A stretch of 64,000 nt of DNA, from positions 248,001 to 312,000 of the forward strand of contig NZ_FNSD01000001.1 of assembly GCF_900105625.1 (NCBI RefSeq), read 5' to 3'. Source of the DNA: Terriglobus roseus. GTDB lineage: Bacteria; Acidobacteriota; Terriglobia; Terriglobales; Acidobacteriaceae. Numbering within the stretch: the stretch's first letter is position 1; each line of letters begins with the position of its first letter. This document shows, in pieces, positions 23,761 through 32,239 of this stretch. The notes under the pieces are model-generated. The model worked only from the letters and a program-made list of their open reading frames with translations. It was not told the origin of the DNA and made no database searches. A program made the position numbers and the translations under genes.

Positions 23761-26591
23761 TGCGCTTGCATCTGCGCGCCCTATGCAAGTCTGTGCGTTC
23801 CTGCGTTGCGGTTCATGGAAACTCATTGAGAAAATTCCCCGTTGTTGTGCTGTTGTTCCTCTTGACTGTGGTCTTTCATCGTACTGCGAGTGCTACGGCG
23901 ACCGTAGATATTGCGGTGGGATCCGCTACCACGATTCCTCTCAACACCCACAGCAGTCTCTCCGGCATGTGCGATGACGCCAATGGTGCCACGTATGACC
24001 TGGGCTGTGTCGTCAGCGGAGGATACGCCACGTACAACCTAAGCGTGCAGCAAGCAGGCACTTACAACATGACGCTGAATTATGCCAGCCCCGTCGGAGG
24101 TACATCTGCGGCGATTCTGGTAAACGGTGTGAAGGCAGCAAGCGTCGCGTTTGCAAATACAAACGGATGGGGGAACTATGTGAATGCGGCACCAGTCGCC
24201 GTTATTCTGCCAGCCGGCCAGGTCAGCTTCACAGTGTTGGCACAGAACTCCGGCTTCAACCTGGATGGCGTCATGCTTACGCCAGCGATCCCCACGATCA
24301 CAGCCAGCGGTTCCACACCAATTCCGTTGCAGGGATACACTGCAATCTCTGGAATGTGCCCTGACGCTAACGGAGCGACTTTCGACTTGGGTTGCGTGCA
24401 AGCGAACGGTTATGCGACCTACGCGCTAAACGTTACGCAGGCAGGCAATTACACCGTCACTGCGACGTACGCCAGCCCGACTAATGATTCAGCCGCTTAT
24501 CTACTGGTAAACGGTAGCGTCGCGGCAAGTGTGTCCTTTCCAAACACCGGCACGTGGTCAAACTACATCAACGCGTCACCTGTGACAGTCACATTACCGG
24601 CGGGGCCCGTGACCTTCAAGGTACAAGCGCAAAGCGCCGGTTTCAATCTTGCTGGGTTGGCGTTTGCGTCGGCCACCTCCGCTGCTCCCATTACGCCATC
24701 TCCAACGACAACTACCTTGCCCGAACCGACGCCGATCGCCTGGTGGAAATTTGACCAGAACAGCGGAACATCCGCAGCCGATTCAATCGGAGGCTCCACG
24801 GGCGCTCTGCTGAACGGTGCGTCGTGGACGTCGGGTGCAAGCGGTAACGCGATCGCAGTGGGGAGTCCTTACTACGGTGGTGGCGGCGCGGTCTCATTAC
24901 CGGTCAGCCTTCCACCGACCTTCACCCTTTCATTCTGGGCCAAGGCAAATGGCTATAGCAATGCCACGAACATCGAAAACAATGTTGTGTTGGGCGGTGG
25001 CACGTACCAGACCAATGGCTTCCGAGCAGGCTTCAACAGCGAAGGCGTCTTTACCTTTTGGACGACGGAGTCGGGCGGCACGCTGCAGCTATCGGACATC
25101 CAGGCAGCGCCCGTGGGCACATGGAATCAGTTCGTCATTTCCTACCAGAACGGCACAGCCGCCCTTTACCGCAACGGTACGCTGGTTTCCACCGCGAACG
25201 GAACCTATGTTCCCGGTGCAACGTCCATCGGTATCGACACGGGTGTAGGCGGCGTCAATACGTTCTGGGGTGCCGTGGATGATCTCCGCGTATTCAATGT
25301 GGCGCTGCCCGGAACCCTGACAAATAACTTCGGGACGTTTGGATCGTCGCAGAACCAGGTGATCGCTACCTACACGCCGAAGTTCGACGACGGCACAGTT
25401 CCGGCAAGCTACTTCGGAATGACAGTTCACAGTCTGGGCCAGCCCAATATTGCCGGCGCCACTAACACGACGCCGTTTCCACCGTTCTCGATAGCCACAT
25501 TAAGATTGTGGGACGTGGCCTACTGGCAACAGATCGAACCATCGTCCGGCCAGTTCAACTGGACCAACATGGACAAGACCATTCTTTCGGGTACACAGAA
25601 CGGAACGACGGATTTCATTTTTACCCTTGGTCATGTACCGGCCTGGGCATCCAGCAAGCCCACGGACTACACCTGCAGCGAAGGTCCAGGGTCCTGCGAT
25701 TATCCAACCATGGCCGCCTTCGATGACTTCCTGACGCACGTTGTGCAACGTTACTGCGGGACGGTGAAGTACTACGAAGCATGGAATGAACCGGATAACT
25801 ACACGTTCTGGAATGGCACGAACCAGCAACTGCTTGAGATCGCGAGCCATGTCTACAGCATCGTGAAGAGCCCCGCCAATTGCGCGATCGGCGGTGTCAA
25901 CCCCAACCAAGTGCTCTTGCCGCCCGTGTCTTCAACGGGGCTGCAGTCCCTGTCGTGGCTGGATAGCTTTCTCGCAGTAGCAGGCTCAAAGTATCCCTAC
26001 GCCGATATCACGGCCTTTCACGGATATGGCTATGACAATTCTCCTGAGGGCATCACGCAGGGAGTGGCTGCCTTCAAGCAGGTGGTGCAGCGGTATGGAC
26101 TGGGAAATCTGCCGATATGGAACACTGAGGCAAATTGGGGAACACGCAACGCGTATGTGTCGCAGGACCAGGATGCCGCATGGCTTATGCGGTACTACCT
26201 GGCGCAGGCGGGTACAGGCGTTTCGCGCTTTGTGTGGTACGCCTATGACAACTGCGCATGGGGCCCGCTGTGGGGATCGTCGTGCGACGCCTCAAACAAG
26301 CCTTTGGACAGTTGGAGCGGCATACGTCAGGCAGGCCTGTCATTTGGCGTGCTGGAGCAATGGATTGTCGGCAAGACTGTGAGCGAATGCGATCGCTATC
26401 AGAACGGCCTCTGGTCGTGCAGGGTGCAAGGCGCGTCCGGCTATAACGGCTGGATCGTGTGGAGCACATCTGGCAGCCTCCCTGTGACTGTGCCTTCCGG
26501 CATGACAGACTACCGTGACTACCTGAACAATACGCACTCCGTCCCGGCGGCACTGACAGTGAGTAGCCTGCCTCTACTGCTGGAGAATTAG
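23760..26591 (+). CDS. Secreted multidomain GH39-like glycosidase with duplicated beta-sandwich module and LamG domain
   Basis: About 943 residues. The ATG at 23760 (or a TTG at 23766, better spaced from AAAGGA) gives a long signal peptide ending near FHRTASATA. Residues about 48-175 and 176-303 are two copies of a CBM6/35-like beta-sandwich, each with a paired-Cys motif (SGMCDDANGATYDLGCV; SGMCPDANGATFDLGCV). A LamG/concanavalin-like domain follows (IAWWKFDQNSGTSAADS to AVDDLRVFNVALPG). The C-terminal part is a GH39-like TIM barrel: SYFGMTVHSLG, YEAWNEPDNYTFW with the acid/base Glu, and LPIWNTEANWGTRN with the nucleophile Glu, plus a small beta-domain ending PLLLEN. It is homologous to the product at 36117-37301. 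PslG, a GH39 in the Pseudomonas Psl locus, is the nearest functional parallel, so trimming or release of the exopolysaccharide is a reasonable role. Confidence 0.85.
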   Translation: MRLHLRALCKSVRSCVAVHGNSLRKFPVVVLLFLLTVVFHRTASATATVDIAVGSATTIPLNTHSSLSGMCDDANGATYDLGCVVSGGYATYNLSVQQAGTYNMTLNYASPVGGTSAAILVNGVKAASVAFANTNGWGNYVNAAPVAVILPAGQVSFTVLAQNSGFNLDGVMLTPAIPTITASGSTPIPLQGYTAISGMCPDANGATFDLGCVQANGYATYALNVTQAGNYTVTATYASPTNDSAAYLLVNGSVAASVSFPNTGTWSNYINASPVTVTLPAGPVTFKVQAQSAGFNLAGLAFASATSAAPITPSPTTTTLPEPTPIAWWKFDQNSGTSAADSIGGSTGALLNGASWTSGASGNAIAVGSPYYGGGGAVSLPVSLPPTFTLSFWAKANGYSNATNIENNVVLGGGTYQTNGFRAGFNSEGVFTFWTTESGGTLQLSDIQAAPVGTWNQFVISYQNGTAALYRNGTLVSTANGTYVPGATSIGIDTGVGGVNTFWGAVDDLRVFNVALPGTLTNNFGTFGSSQNQVIATYTPKFDDGTVPASYFGMTVHSLGQPNIAGATNTTPFPPFSIATLRLWDVAYWQQIEPSSGQFNWTNMDKTILSGTQNGTTDFIFTLGHVPAWASSKPTDYTCSEGPGSCDYPTMAAFDDFLTHVVQRYCGTVKYYEAWNEPDNYTFWNGTNQQLLEIASHVYSIVKSPANCAIGGVNPNQVLLPPVSSTGLQSLSWLDSFLAVAGSKYPYADITAFHGYGYDNSPEGITQGVAAFKQVVQRYGLGNLPIWNTEANWGTRNAYVSQDQDAAWLMRYYLAQAGTGVSRFVWYAYDNCAWGPLWGSSCDASNKPLDSWSGIRQAGLSFGVLEQWIVGKTVSECDRYQNGLWSCRVQGASGYNGWIVWSTSGSLPVTVPSGMTDYRDYLNNTHSVPAALTVSSLPLLLEN

Positions 26592-26605
26592 CTTCATGGA
26601 ATAAC

Positions 26606-26650
26606 GACCATGCCCGTTCACAGGACCTGTGAACGGGCATGGTCTTTTTA
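26606..26650 (+). terminator. Strong Rho-independent terminator
   Basis: A perfect 19-bp inverted repeat (GACCATGCCCGTTCACAGG and its complement, one base between) is followed by TTTTT. It lies 14 bp after the stop of the GH39-like gene and before the convergent epimerase gene. The T-run is on the plus-strand side only. Confidence 0.9.
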
Positions 26651-26665
26651 GTACAAACTCGTTGT

Positions 26666-27661
26666 CTAGAGGATCGAACCCGGGACACCCCAGAACGAAT
26701 CCTGTTGTCGCAGCCACTCCACCGTGCTGCGTACGCCTTGCTCCATGCTGATGGGCGGCATGCCCAGCACCTCGAAAGTGGGACCCATCGGTGTGAGATA
26801 GTCCTGCGTCATACTGTGAAAGCGAGAGCTATAGAGCGGCGGCTTTGCGCCACAAATTACCAATGCATCGCCCGCCAGAGCCAGGGCACGCATCACTGCG
26901 CGCGGAACGGTGCGCACCGACTTCCCTGTCAGTGCCCGTGAGAACGCATTGGTCCACTCGATAATTTCGATTGGCTCATCGCCAACGTAAAAGACTTTGC
27001 GATCTACCTTGTCGCGTTCTGCTTCGAGGATTGACATCACCTGGTGTACGACATTGCCAACGTATCCATAGCATCTACGCACCTTATAGCCGCCCGGATG
27101 GACATAGCGCCCCTGTCGCAGCACACGCCAAAACTCCTGTGGGTATCGCGGATGCTTTGGGCCCCAAATATTCGTTGGACGGATGATCGTCCATGTTGCG
27201 GTAAGAGGTGCGCGCCAGACCGCCTGCTCGCTCAAGACCTTACTTCGACCGTACGGTGTGTGCGGCCTGTAATCGAAGGCATCGCGCGGAGGCGCGCCAG
27301 GCCCCACGACAAACTGGCTTGAGGTGAAGACGACTCGTTCAAGATCGTGGCATTCCTGCAACGCTACCAGCAGATTCGCCGTGCCCACGTGGTTTCCAGG
27401 ATAGTCGTCGGCGGTGGAACCATACATGTCTGTGCGGCCTGCAAGGTGAACGACATGGGTCGGTTCAAAATCCTGAACGGCGCGAATCAAGCTCACTTTG
27501 TCGAGCAGATCCGCCCGCTGGAACATGTACCAGTGCTCGCGCTCCGGTGGGGGAACAAGGTCAAGATTCAAGACACTGTCCTCTCCGCGCCGTATAACCT
27601 CATCGATGAAGTTCGAGCCGATGAAGCCGCTGCCTCCCGTCACCAATATGCGTCGCGCCAT
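26666..27661 (-). CDS. NAD-dependent epimerase/dehydratase (extended SDR)
   Basis: A 331-residue sugar-nucleotide-type enzyme starting at the ATG at 27661; a much longer open frame upstream overlaps the divergent glycosyltransferase and is rejected. MARRILVTGGSGFIGSNFID is the Rossmann Gly-x-x-Gly-x-x-Gly motif. VVFTSSQFVVG supplies the catalytic Ser, and the catalytic Tyr and Lys are in TPYGRSKVLSEQAVW (Tyr-x-x-x-Lys). TNIWGPKHPRYP is the substrate-side loop. Family members act on nucleotide sugars or on sterol or flavonoid substrates. The setting beside a glycosyltransferase and export genes suggests a sugar precursor role, but the substrate is unknown. Near the 3' end the minus strand reads CGGGTTCGATCC, resembling a tRNA T-loop; it is coding sequence here. 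Confidence 0.85.
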   Translation of the reverse strand: MARRILVTGGSGFIGSNFIDEVIRRGEDSVLNLDLVPPPEREHWYMFQRADLLDKVSLIRAVQDFEPTHVVHLAGRTDMYGSTADDYPGNHVGTANLLVALQECHDLERVVFTSSQFVVGPGAPPRDAFDYRPHTPYGRSKVLSEQAVWRAPLTATWTIIRPTNIWGPKHPRYPQEFWRVLRQGRYVHPGGYKVRRCYGYVGNVVHQVMSILEAERDKVDRKVFYVGDEPIEIIEWTNAFSRALTGKSVRTVPRAVMRALALAGDALVICGAKPPLYSSRFHSMTQDYLTPMGPTFEVLGMPPISMEQGVRSTVEWLRQQDSFWGVPGSIL

Positions 27662-27859
27662 AAGTGCTTCACTCCCTATGAAGATTGTGCAAGCGGATTC
27701 CGGCGGGTCGGCGCAAATATGTCTCGCAATCCGCTGAGTGACGGCAACAGTCCGAAGAAGGACGTTTGAGGCCTTTGCAGGTTGTTCTTCGGCCCCTGGT
27801 GCGCGAAGCTGGAAACTCTGATCGAGTGCAAATTTCATTCCGTCAGAGAGGAAGGCCGG

Positions 27860-29038
27860 TTGAAGATTCTTTCCGTTAACAATACTTCGGACCTTTACGG
27901 TGCAAGCCGTTGTATGGAACGGCTCTTCCGACAGTTCGTTCTGGCCGGACACGAAGTACATGCTGTCCTGCCCGGCACCGGTCCGCTCGTGGCACTGCTG
28001 CGATCGAGCGGTGTTCAAGTCCATATTCAGCCCGGAATTTCCATCGTTGATCGCGCACGCATGCGCACCGCCTGGGGCGTAGTCAGCTTTGCAGTGTCAA
28101 CGCCTTTGTCCGTGCTCCGGCTTGCGTGGCTCATCGGACGTTTGCGTATCGACGTAGTTCACACCAACACGGTGGTGATGCCCACACCCGCGTTTGCCGC
28201 GTACCTCATGGGTGTGCCGCATGTCTGGCACGTTCGCGAAATCCTTTCGGAGTTTGAAGCCTTTTGGAGACCCTTTCAGCACGTGGTCACCGGCTTATCG
28301 AACTCCGTGATCGCTGTCTCACAGAGTGTGCGACAACAGTTTCTACCGGGGCTGCAGCATCAAGTCACAGTCATCTACGATGGGCTTGGCGATGAAGCAG
28401 CAACGGTAAACGAGGCGTATAGGACCGCACTCCGCGAGCGCTTCTGTGCGGATGCGCTCCTTGTTGGCGTGGTGGGTCGTATCAAATTCCATCGCAAAGG
28501 CCAAGAGATTCTGGTGCAGGCCGTTAGCCTGCTGAAAGGCAAGTACCCGGAGGCGCGCTTCCTTGTGGTGGGATCGCCACCACCGAGGTCCCCGGACGAA
28601 CTCGGCAGGCTGTCAGCGCTGATGGAAGAGTGCGGCGTGCGTGAGCGCTTCACGCTGCTGGGCGAGATCGACGATCCGGCCTCGCTGTTTGCCGCATTGG
28701 ACATCACCGTGGTTCCCTCGGTACACCCGGAACCGTTCGGTTGCGTCGTGATTGAAGCAATGGCAGTGGGGACGCCAGTCATCGGCAGCGACTGCGGCGG
28801 CATCGCGGAGCAGATCGTAGACGGGCAGACAGGCCTGCTTTTTAAACCGGGTGACGCGGCCGCGCTTGCAATCGCACTTGACAGGATGCTCTCGGACGCG
28901 GACTTACGCTATCGCATGTCACAGCAGGCATCGATTCGAATGAAAACCTGCTTCCGCACCGAAGATACCTTCCTTGCGACTAACGTCATGTTCCAGTACG
29001 CCATGGGGACAACGAGCATCCGTAACACCGGCTCGTAG
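27860..29038 (+). CDS. Glycosyltransferase family 4
   Basis: A 392-residue GT-B glycosyltransferase. I use the TTG at 27860, preceded by AGAGGAAGG, because it begins directly with the first Rossmann strand (LKILSVNNTSDLYGASRCME); an ATG at 27782 would add 26 non-conserved residues. The C-terminal nucleotide-sugar domain shows VGVVGRIKFHRKGQEIL and the E-x7-E signature region HPEPFGCVVIEAMAVGTPVI, followed by EQIVDGQTGLLFKPGD. The enzyme retains or inverts sugar linkages on a lipid-linked repeat unit in the cytosol; donor and acceptor are unknown. It is divergent from the epimerase gene and heads a plus-strand set with the following export and Wzz genes (286 bp gap). Confidence 0.9.
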   Translation: MKILSVNNTSDLYGASRCMERLFRQFVLAGHEVHAVLPGTGPLVALLRSSGVQVHIQPGISIVDRARMRTAWGVVSFAVSTPLSVLRLAWLIGRLRIDVVHTNTVVMPTPAFAAYLMGVPHVWHVREILSEFEAFWRPFQHVVTGLSNSVIAVSQSVRQQFLPGLQHQVTVIYDGLGDEAATVNEAYRTALRERFCADALLVGVVGRIKFHRKGQEILVQAVSLLKGKYPEARFLVVGSPPPRSPDELGRLSALMEECGVRERFTLLGEIDDPASLFAALDITVVPSVHPEPFGCVVIEAMAVGTPVIGSDCGGIAEQIVDGQTGLLFKPGDAAALAIALDRMLSDADLRYRMSQQASIRMKTCFRTEDTFLATNVMFQYAMGTTSIRNTGS

Positions 29039-29324
29039 CAGTCATCTGTATGACTTAGCACACGCGGCAGCAAATCCAAGTCGGAACCGCCGAGATACCT
29101 CGACGCAAAGGGCATTTCATCGTAGCATTCGGCGGACGCTGCACTGTCGACTTCAGCCGGAACGCTCACAAGCCACGGTCCCCTACACTGTTCGTGCGTG
29201 CCTCTCTTCACCCAAGTTAATCGTCGTTCCGTCTGTGGACGCGCGGTCGGAATCTCTAACACGCTTCTGATTGAATCGGCTCCAGGGTGACCGTTTCTCT
29301 GGGTAGGCTGCGAGGAAGTGAGCT

Positions 29325-30038
29325 ATGCGTCATGTTGAATCATGGCAGTGGTCATTTGCGATTCTCCTGCAATGGGGAATGTCTGGCTACCTTGCTGCAG
29401 GCATGATAGCGAACGCGCAGACCGATGCGACACGGTCTAAATGCCCACCAGAAAAGAGCGGCCTTTGCCTTCGCGAGGACTATCACATTCAATTGAGTGA
29501 TGTCATCGAAATCCATCTGCCTTTCTCGCCGGAATACGATGAGACAGCAACGGTGCAGCCAGATGGTTTCATTCGCATGCACGAGGCTTCTCCTGTGCAC
29601 GCGGCCGGCATGAAGGTGACGGATCTCGAATCTGCAATCGCGCAGGTGTATCGCCCCATCCTGCGCGATCCTGTCGTGTCCATCGTTCTGAAGGACTTCC
29701 AAAAGCCATCCTTCTTTGCTGGAGGCGAGGTCGGCCATCCTGGCCGCTATGAGCTCAGGAGCAACATCACGCTGATGCAGGCAATCACTGAGGCCGGTGG
29801 GCTGATCAGTGAACGTTCCAGCAGGAAGCAGATCATTCTCATGCGGCCGGAAGGCAACAGCATGTATCGGACAAAGGTCGTGGATGTCAGCGCGTTGATG
29901 AAACCGTCCGGTATGCACGAGGACCTTGTGATGCAGCCGGGCGATGTGATCTATGTCCCACAAAAGAAGATGGCGAAGATTGCCCGCTTTTTACCCACTC
30001 CGAGCCTCGGAGCTTACTTGGGGCCGGGTGTCTTTTAG
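29325..30038 (+). CDS. Polysaccharide export protein (Wza-like), short form
   Basis: A 237-residue periplasmic/outer-membrane export protein. An N-terminal hydrophobic segment ends near GMIANAQT, a probable Sec cleavage site; no lipobox is evident. The Poly_export domain follows (YHIQLSDVIEIHLPFSPEYD, TVQPDGFIRMH, VTDLESAIAQVY), then one SLBB domain (FFAGGEVGHPGRYELRSNIT, ITEAGGLISERSS) and the closing MQPGDVIYVPQKKM. Typical Wza proteins have two SLBB domains and a C-terminal helix in the outer membrane; this one is short and ends soon after the first. It is 31 bp upstream of the Wzz gene. A second Wza-like protein lies at 47301-48320. Confidence 0.9.
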   Translation: MRHVESWQWSFAILLQWGMSGYLAAGMIANAQTDATRSKCPPEKSGLCLREDYHIQLSDVIEIHLPFSPEYDETATVQPDGFIRMHEASPVHAAGMKVTDLESAIAQVYRPILRDPVVSIVLKDFQKPSFFAGGEVGHPGRYELRSNITLMQAITEAGGLISERSSRKQIILMRPEGNSMYRTKVVDVSALMKPSGMHEDLVMQPGDVIYVPQKKMAKIARFLPTPSLGAYLGPGVF

Positions 30039-30069
30039 GACGCCAACTTTGTTGCTATAGGAGCATGCG

Positions 30070-31536
30070 ATGCTGTTGCTCGAATCAGACTCGTCCCTTC
30101 TGCCTACGGCACGGGATATGGCGGCTCGCATTTTTCGCCAGCGATATGTCGCCAGCATCGTCATATTGCTCGTAGTGCTGTTTTTTTTGCTCAGTGGTCA
30201 GTTCCGCCCGAAGTATATGGCGGAGATGAAAGTGTTGGTCCGCAAGCAGCGCGTCGACCCTGTCGTGACCACAGGCAACAACAGCATGCCGCAACTTCTT
30301 CAACTCAATGTCTCGGAAGAAGAGATCAACTCCGAGATGTCGTTATTAAAGGGTGAAGGCTTGCTAAAGCAGGTAGCGCTTCAGTCGGGCCTGGTGGAGG
30401 GATCGACGTCCGACCCGGTGAACATTGCTAAGGTCCTGCGCAAACTTAGCAAAAACCTCGAAGTCTCCGTGATTCCAAAGACCAACCTTATCTCAGCGAA
30501 GTACGAGGGCCGCACGCCAGAGAAAGCACAGACTGTCCTCAAGAACCTTGGATCACTTTTCTTGTTACAGGCACGCGAGACGCCGGGACGCGCTTATGAG
30601 GTGAAGTTCTTCGAGAACCAGGTGAAACAACACCGCGAGGCACTCCGGGAGGCAGAAGCCAGGCTCAACGAGTTCACGCAGCGCACCGGCGTCGTCTCCG
30701 GCGACCTCGAGCGGGAACTGTCGGTACGCAACCTTAGCGAAGTACGGCAGCAGCAGAAGCAGACTGCAACCGCACTGTCGGAGGTGCACGCCCGGGAGAA
30801 GGACCTGGTCTACGAGATGGTTGGCCAGCCAGAGCGCATTCCCACAGAAAACATCTCACGGGACAACCCGCAACTATTGCAGCAATTGAATACGACGCTG
30901 CTGCAGCTTCGGCTGAAGCGCCAGGAGTTAGCCAACAAGTACGACGACAGCTACCGACTCGTACGTGACGCGGACCGCGACATCGCCGTAACGGAGCAGA
31001 CCATTGCAGCCCAGGCGCAGGCGCCAGTTCGCGACCTGAGCTCTAACGTCAATCCAATACACCAGTCGATCGAACGTGATCTGCAGCAAACACGTACAGA
31101 GCTTATGGCATTGAACGCGCGTGCAGGTCAGCTTGCGGAGACTGCAGCATCACTCAAGCAATCTGCAGAGAACCTTGTAGGCCAGGACACCGAGCAGAAC
31201 GAACTGATGCGCACTGTAAAGCTCGAAGGGAATCAGTTCCAGCTCTACCACGACAAGCTCGAAGAGGCGCAGATTACGGCGGCCCTCGACAGCAATGGAA
31301 TTCTGAATGTAGCGATCGTTGAGCCACCCGAAGAGCCTGCGCTACCGCAGCGCTCGATTGGAGCGGTGCTCGGCATCATGGCTTTCACATCAATTGTGCT
31401 CAGCATGGGGACCGCGTTTCTATACGACGTTCTGGATCCAACCGTTCGCACCCGCGGCGAATTAATCACCACGCTGGATCTGCCTGCGCTTGGCGGTTTC
31501 CACCGCGAGCTCTATCTCGAGGGGACCGATCGATGA
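30070..31536 (+). CDS. Wzz/GumC-type chain-length determinant protein
   Basis: A 488-residue inner-membrane polysaccharide co-polymerase. ATAGGAG lies just before the ATG. TM1 is near residues 27-46 (YVASIVILLVVLFFLLSG), followed by the Wzz domain (KYMAEMKVLVRKQRVDP), long periplasmic coiled coils of roughly residues 170-380 rich in Glu, Gln and Arg, and TM2 near 445-465 (IGAVLGIMAFTSIVLSMG). No kinase domain is attached. The next gene overlaps its stop by 4 nt (ATGA) and encodes a degenerate kinase-like protein, so the two probably form the split equivalent of a Wzc protein. Confidence 0.92.
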   Translation: MLLLESDSSLLPTARDMAARIFRQRYVASIVILLVVLFFLLSGQFRPKYMAEMKVLVRKQRVDPVVTTGNNSMPQLLQLNVSEEEINSEMSLLKGEGLLKQVALQSGLVEGSTSDPVNIAKVLRKLSKNLEVSVIPKTNLISAKYEGRTPEKAQTVLKNLGSLFLLQARETPGRAYEVKFFENQVKQHREALREAEARLNEFTQRTGVVSGDLERELSVRNLSEVRQQQKQTATALSEVHAREKDLVYEMVGQPERIPTENISRDNPQLLQQLNTTLLQLRLKRQELANKYDDSYRLVRDADRDIAVTEQTIAAQAQAPVRDLSSNVNPIHQSIERDLQQTRTELMALNARAGQLAETAASLKQSAENLVGQDTEQNELMRTVKLEGNQFQLYHDKLEEAQITAALDSNGILNVAIVEPPEEPALPQRSIGAVLGIMAFTSIVLSMGTAFLYDVLDPTVRTRGELITTLDLPALGGFHRELYLEGTDR

Positions 31537-32186
31537 TGACAAAACTTGCAGTGCACACGGTGACGCGAGAAGAGACGGAGCAGACTGCCATCGATGGCGT
31601 AAGTCCGGTGCTCCTGCGTCCCTTGAATAAGGCCTCACGCGCGGAGATTGAGCGGCTGGCGCGGGTGCTGTTTCGGGGTGCAGAGGGCAGCGCGCGGGCC
31701 ATCCTGCTAGCGAGTCTTGAAGACGACGGGGGCTCGTCCGAATGGGTCGCGCTACACATAGGCCACGCACTCGCTTCGAACGGCAGCCCCACGCACGTGC
31801 TTTGTCTTCAACAGCGCTCCGAGGCTGAACCTGCCGACAGATATGAGGTTAGTGTGGTGCTATCGGAGCGCTGTAAGGCCGTGTGGGTCGATGAACGCGG
31901 GACTCACGAAGACACGTCACGGCAGGTTGGGCTGCACCTTATCGAGGCACGCAAGTGTGGCGCGCAGGCGATTGTCCATGTGTCCAACCTTCTGCACAGA
32001 CCTGGGGTTCTTACCTGCTCCCGCCTACTCGATGGAGCCGCACTCCTTGTACGCTCTGGCTATACGCGTAAGTTGTCGCTGGCTGCTGCGAGGCAGCAGA
32101 TTGCAGCGGCGGATCTCGCAGTGCTCGGCGGTATTCTGACCGACCAGACCCATCCCATACCAGAAAAGATCTACCGGATGCTCTGA
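31533..32186 (+). CDS. Degenerate BY-kinase-like (pseudo-ATPase) protein
   Basis: A 217-residue protein coupled to the Wzz gene by an ATGA overlap. It follows the outline of a bacterial tyrosine kinase / CpsD ATPase: EIERLARVLFRG helix, AILLASLEDDGGSSEWVAL in the Walker A position, HVLCLQQRS in the Walker A' position, AIVHVSNLLH in the Walker B position, then LLDGAALLVRSGYTRK and LGGILTDQTHPIPEKIYRML, which resemble the family's C-terminal strands. The phosphate-binding Lys-Ser/Thr of Walker A and the Asp residues of A' and B are absent, as is the C-terminal Tyr cluster. It is therefore unlikely to bind ATP normally. I infer a structural or regulatory partner of Wzz. The resemblance is by eye and needs structural confirmation. 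Confidence 0.65.
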   Translation: MMTKLAVHTVTREETEQTAIDGVSPVLLRPLNKASRAEIERLARVLFRGAEGSARAILLASLEDDGGSSEWVALHIGHALASNGSPTHVLCLQQRSEAEPADRYEVSVVLSERCKAVWVDERGTHEDTSRQVGLHLIEARKCGAQAIVHVSNLLHRPGVLTCSRLLDGAALLVRSGYTRKLSLAAARQQIAAADLAVLGGILTDQTHPIPEKIYRML

Positions 32187-32239
32187 TTTTGCGACGCTGC
32201 ATCTCGGGTGTCGGCTTCAACTCAGCTCGCATTCACGAA

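Noticed and set aside
26660-26730. A T-loop-like GGGTTCGATCC on the minus strand, suggesting a tRNA 3' half.
   Set aside because: It is the last codons of the epimerase gene (Pro-Gly-Ser-Ile-Leu, stop). Flanking bases do not pair as a T-stem and no acceptor, D or anticodon arm can be formed.
27662-28024. N-terminal extension of the epimerase to 28024.
   Set aside because: It overlaps the divergent glycosyltransferase start and precedes the canonical Rossmann start MARRILVTGG; not part of the fold.
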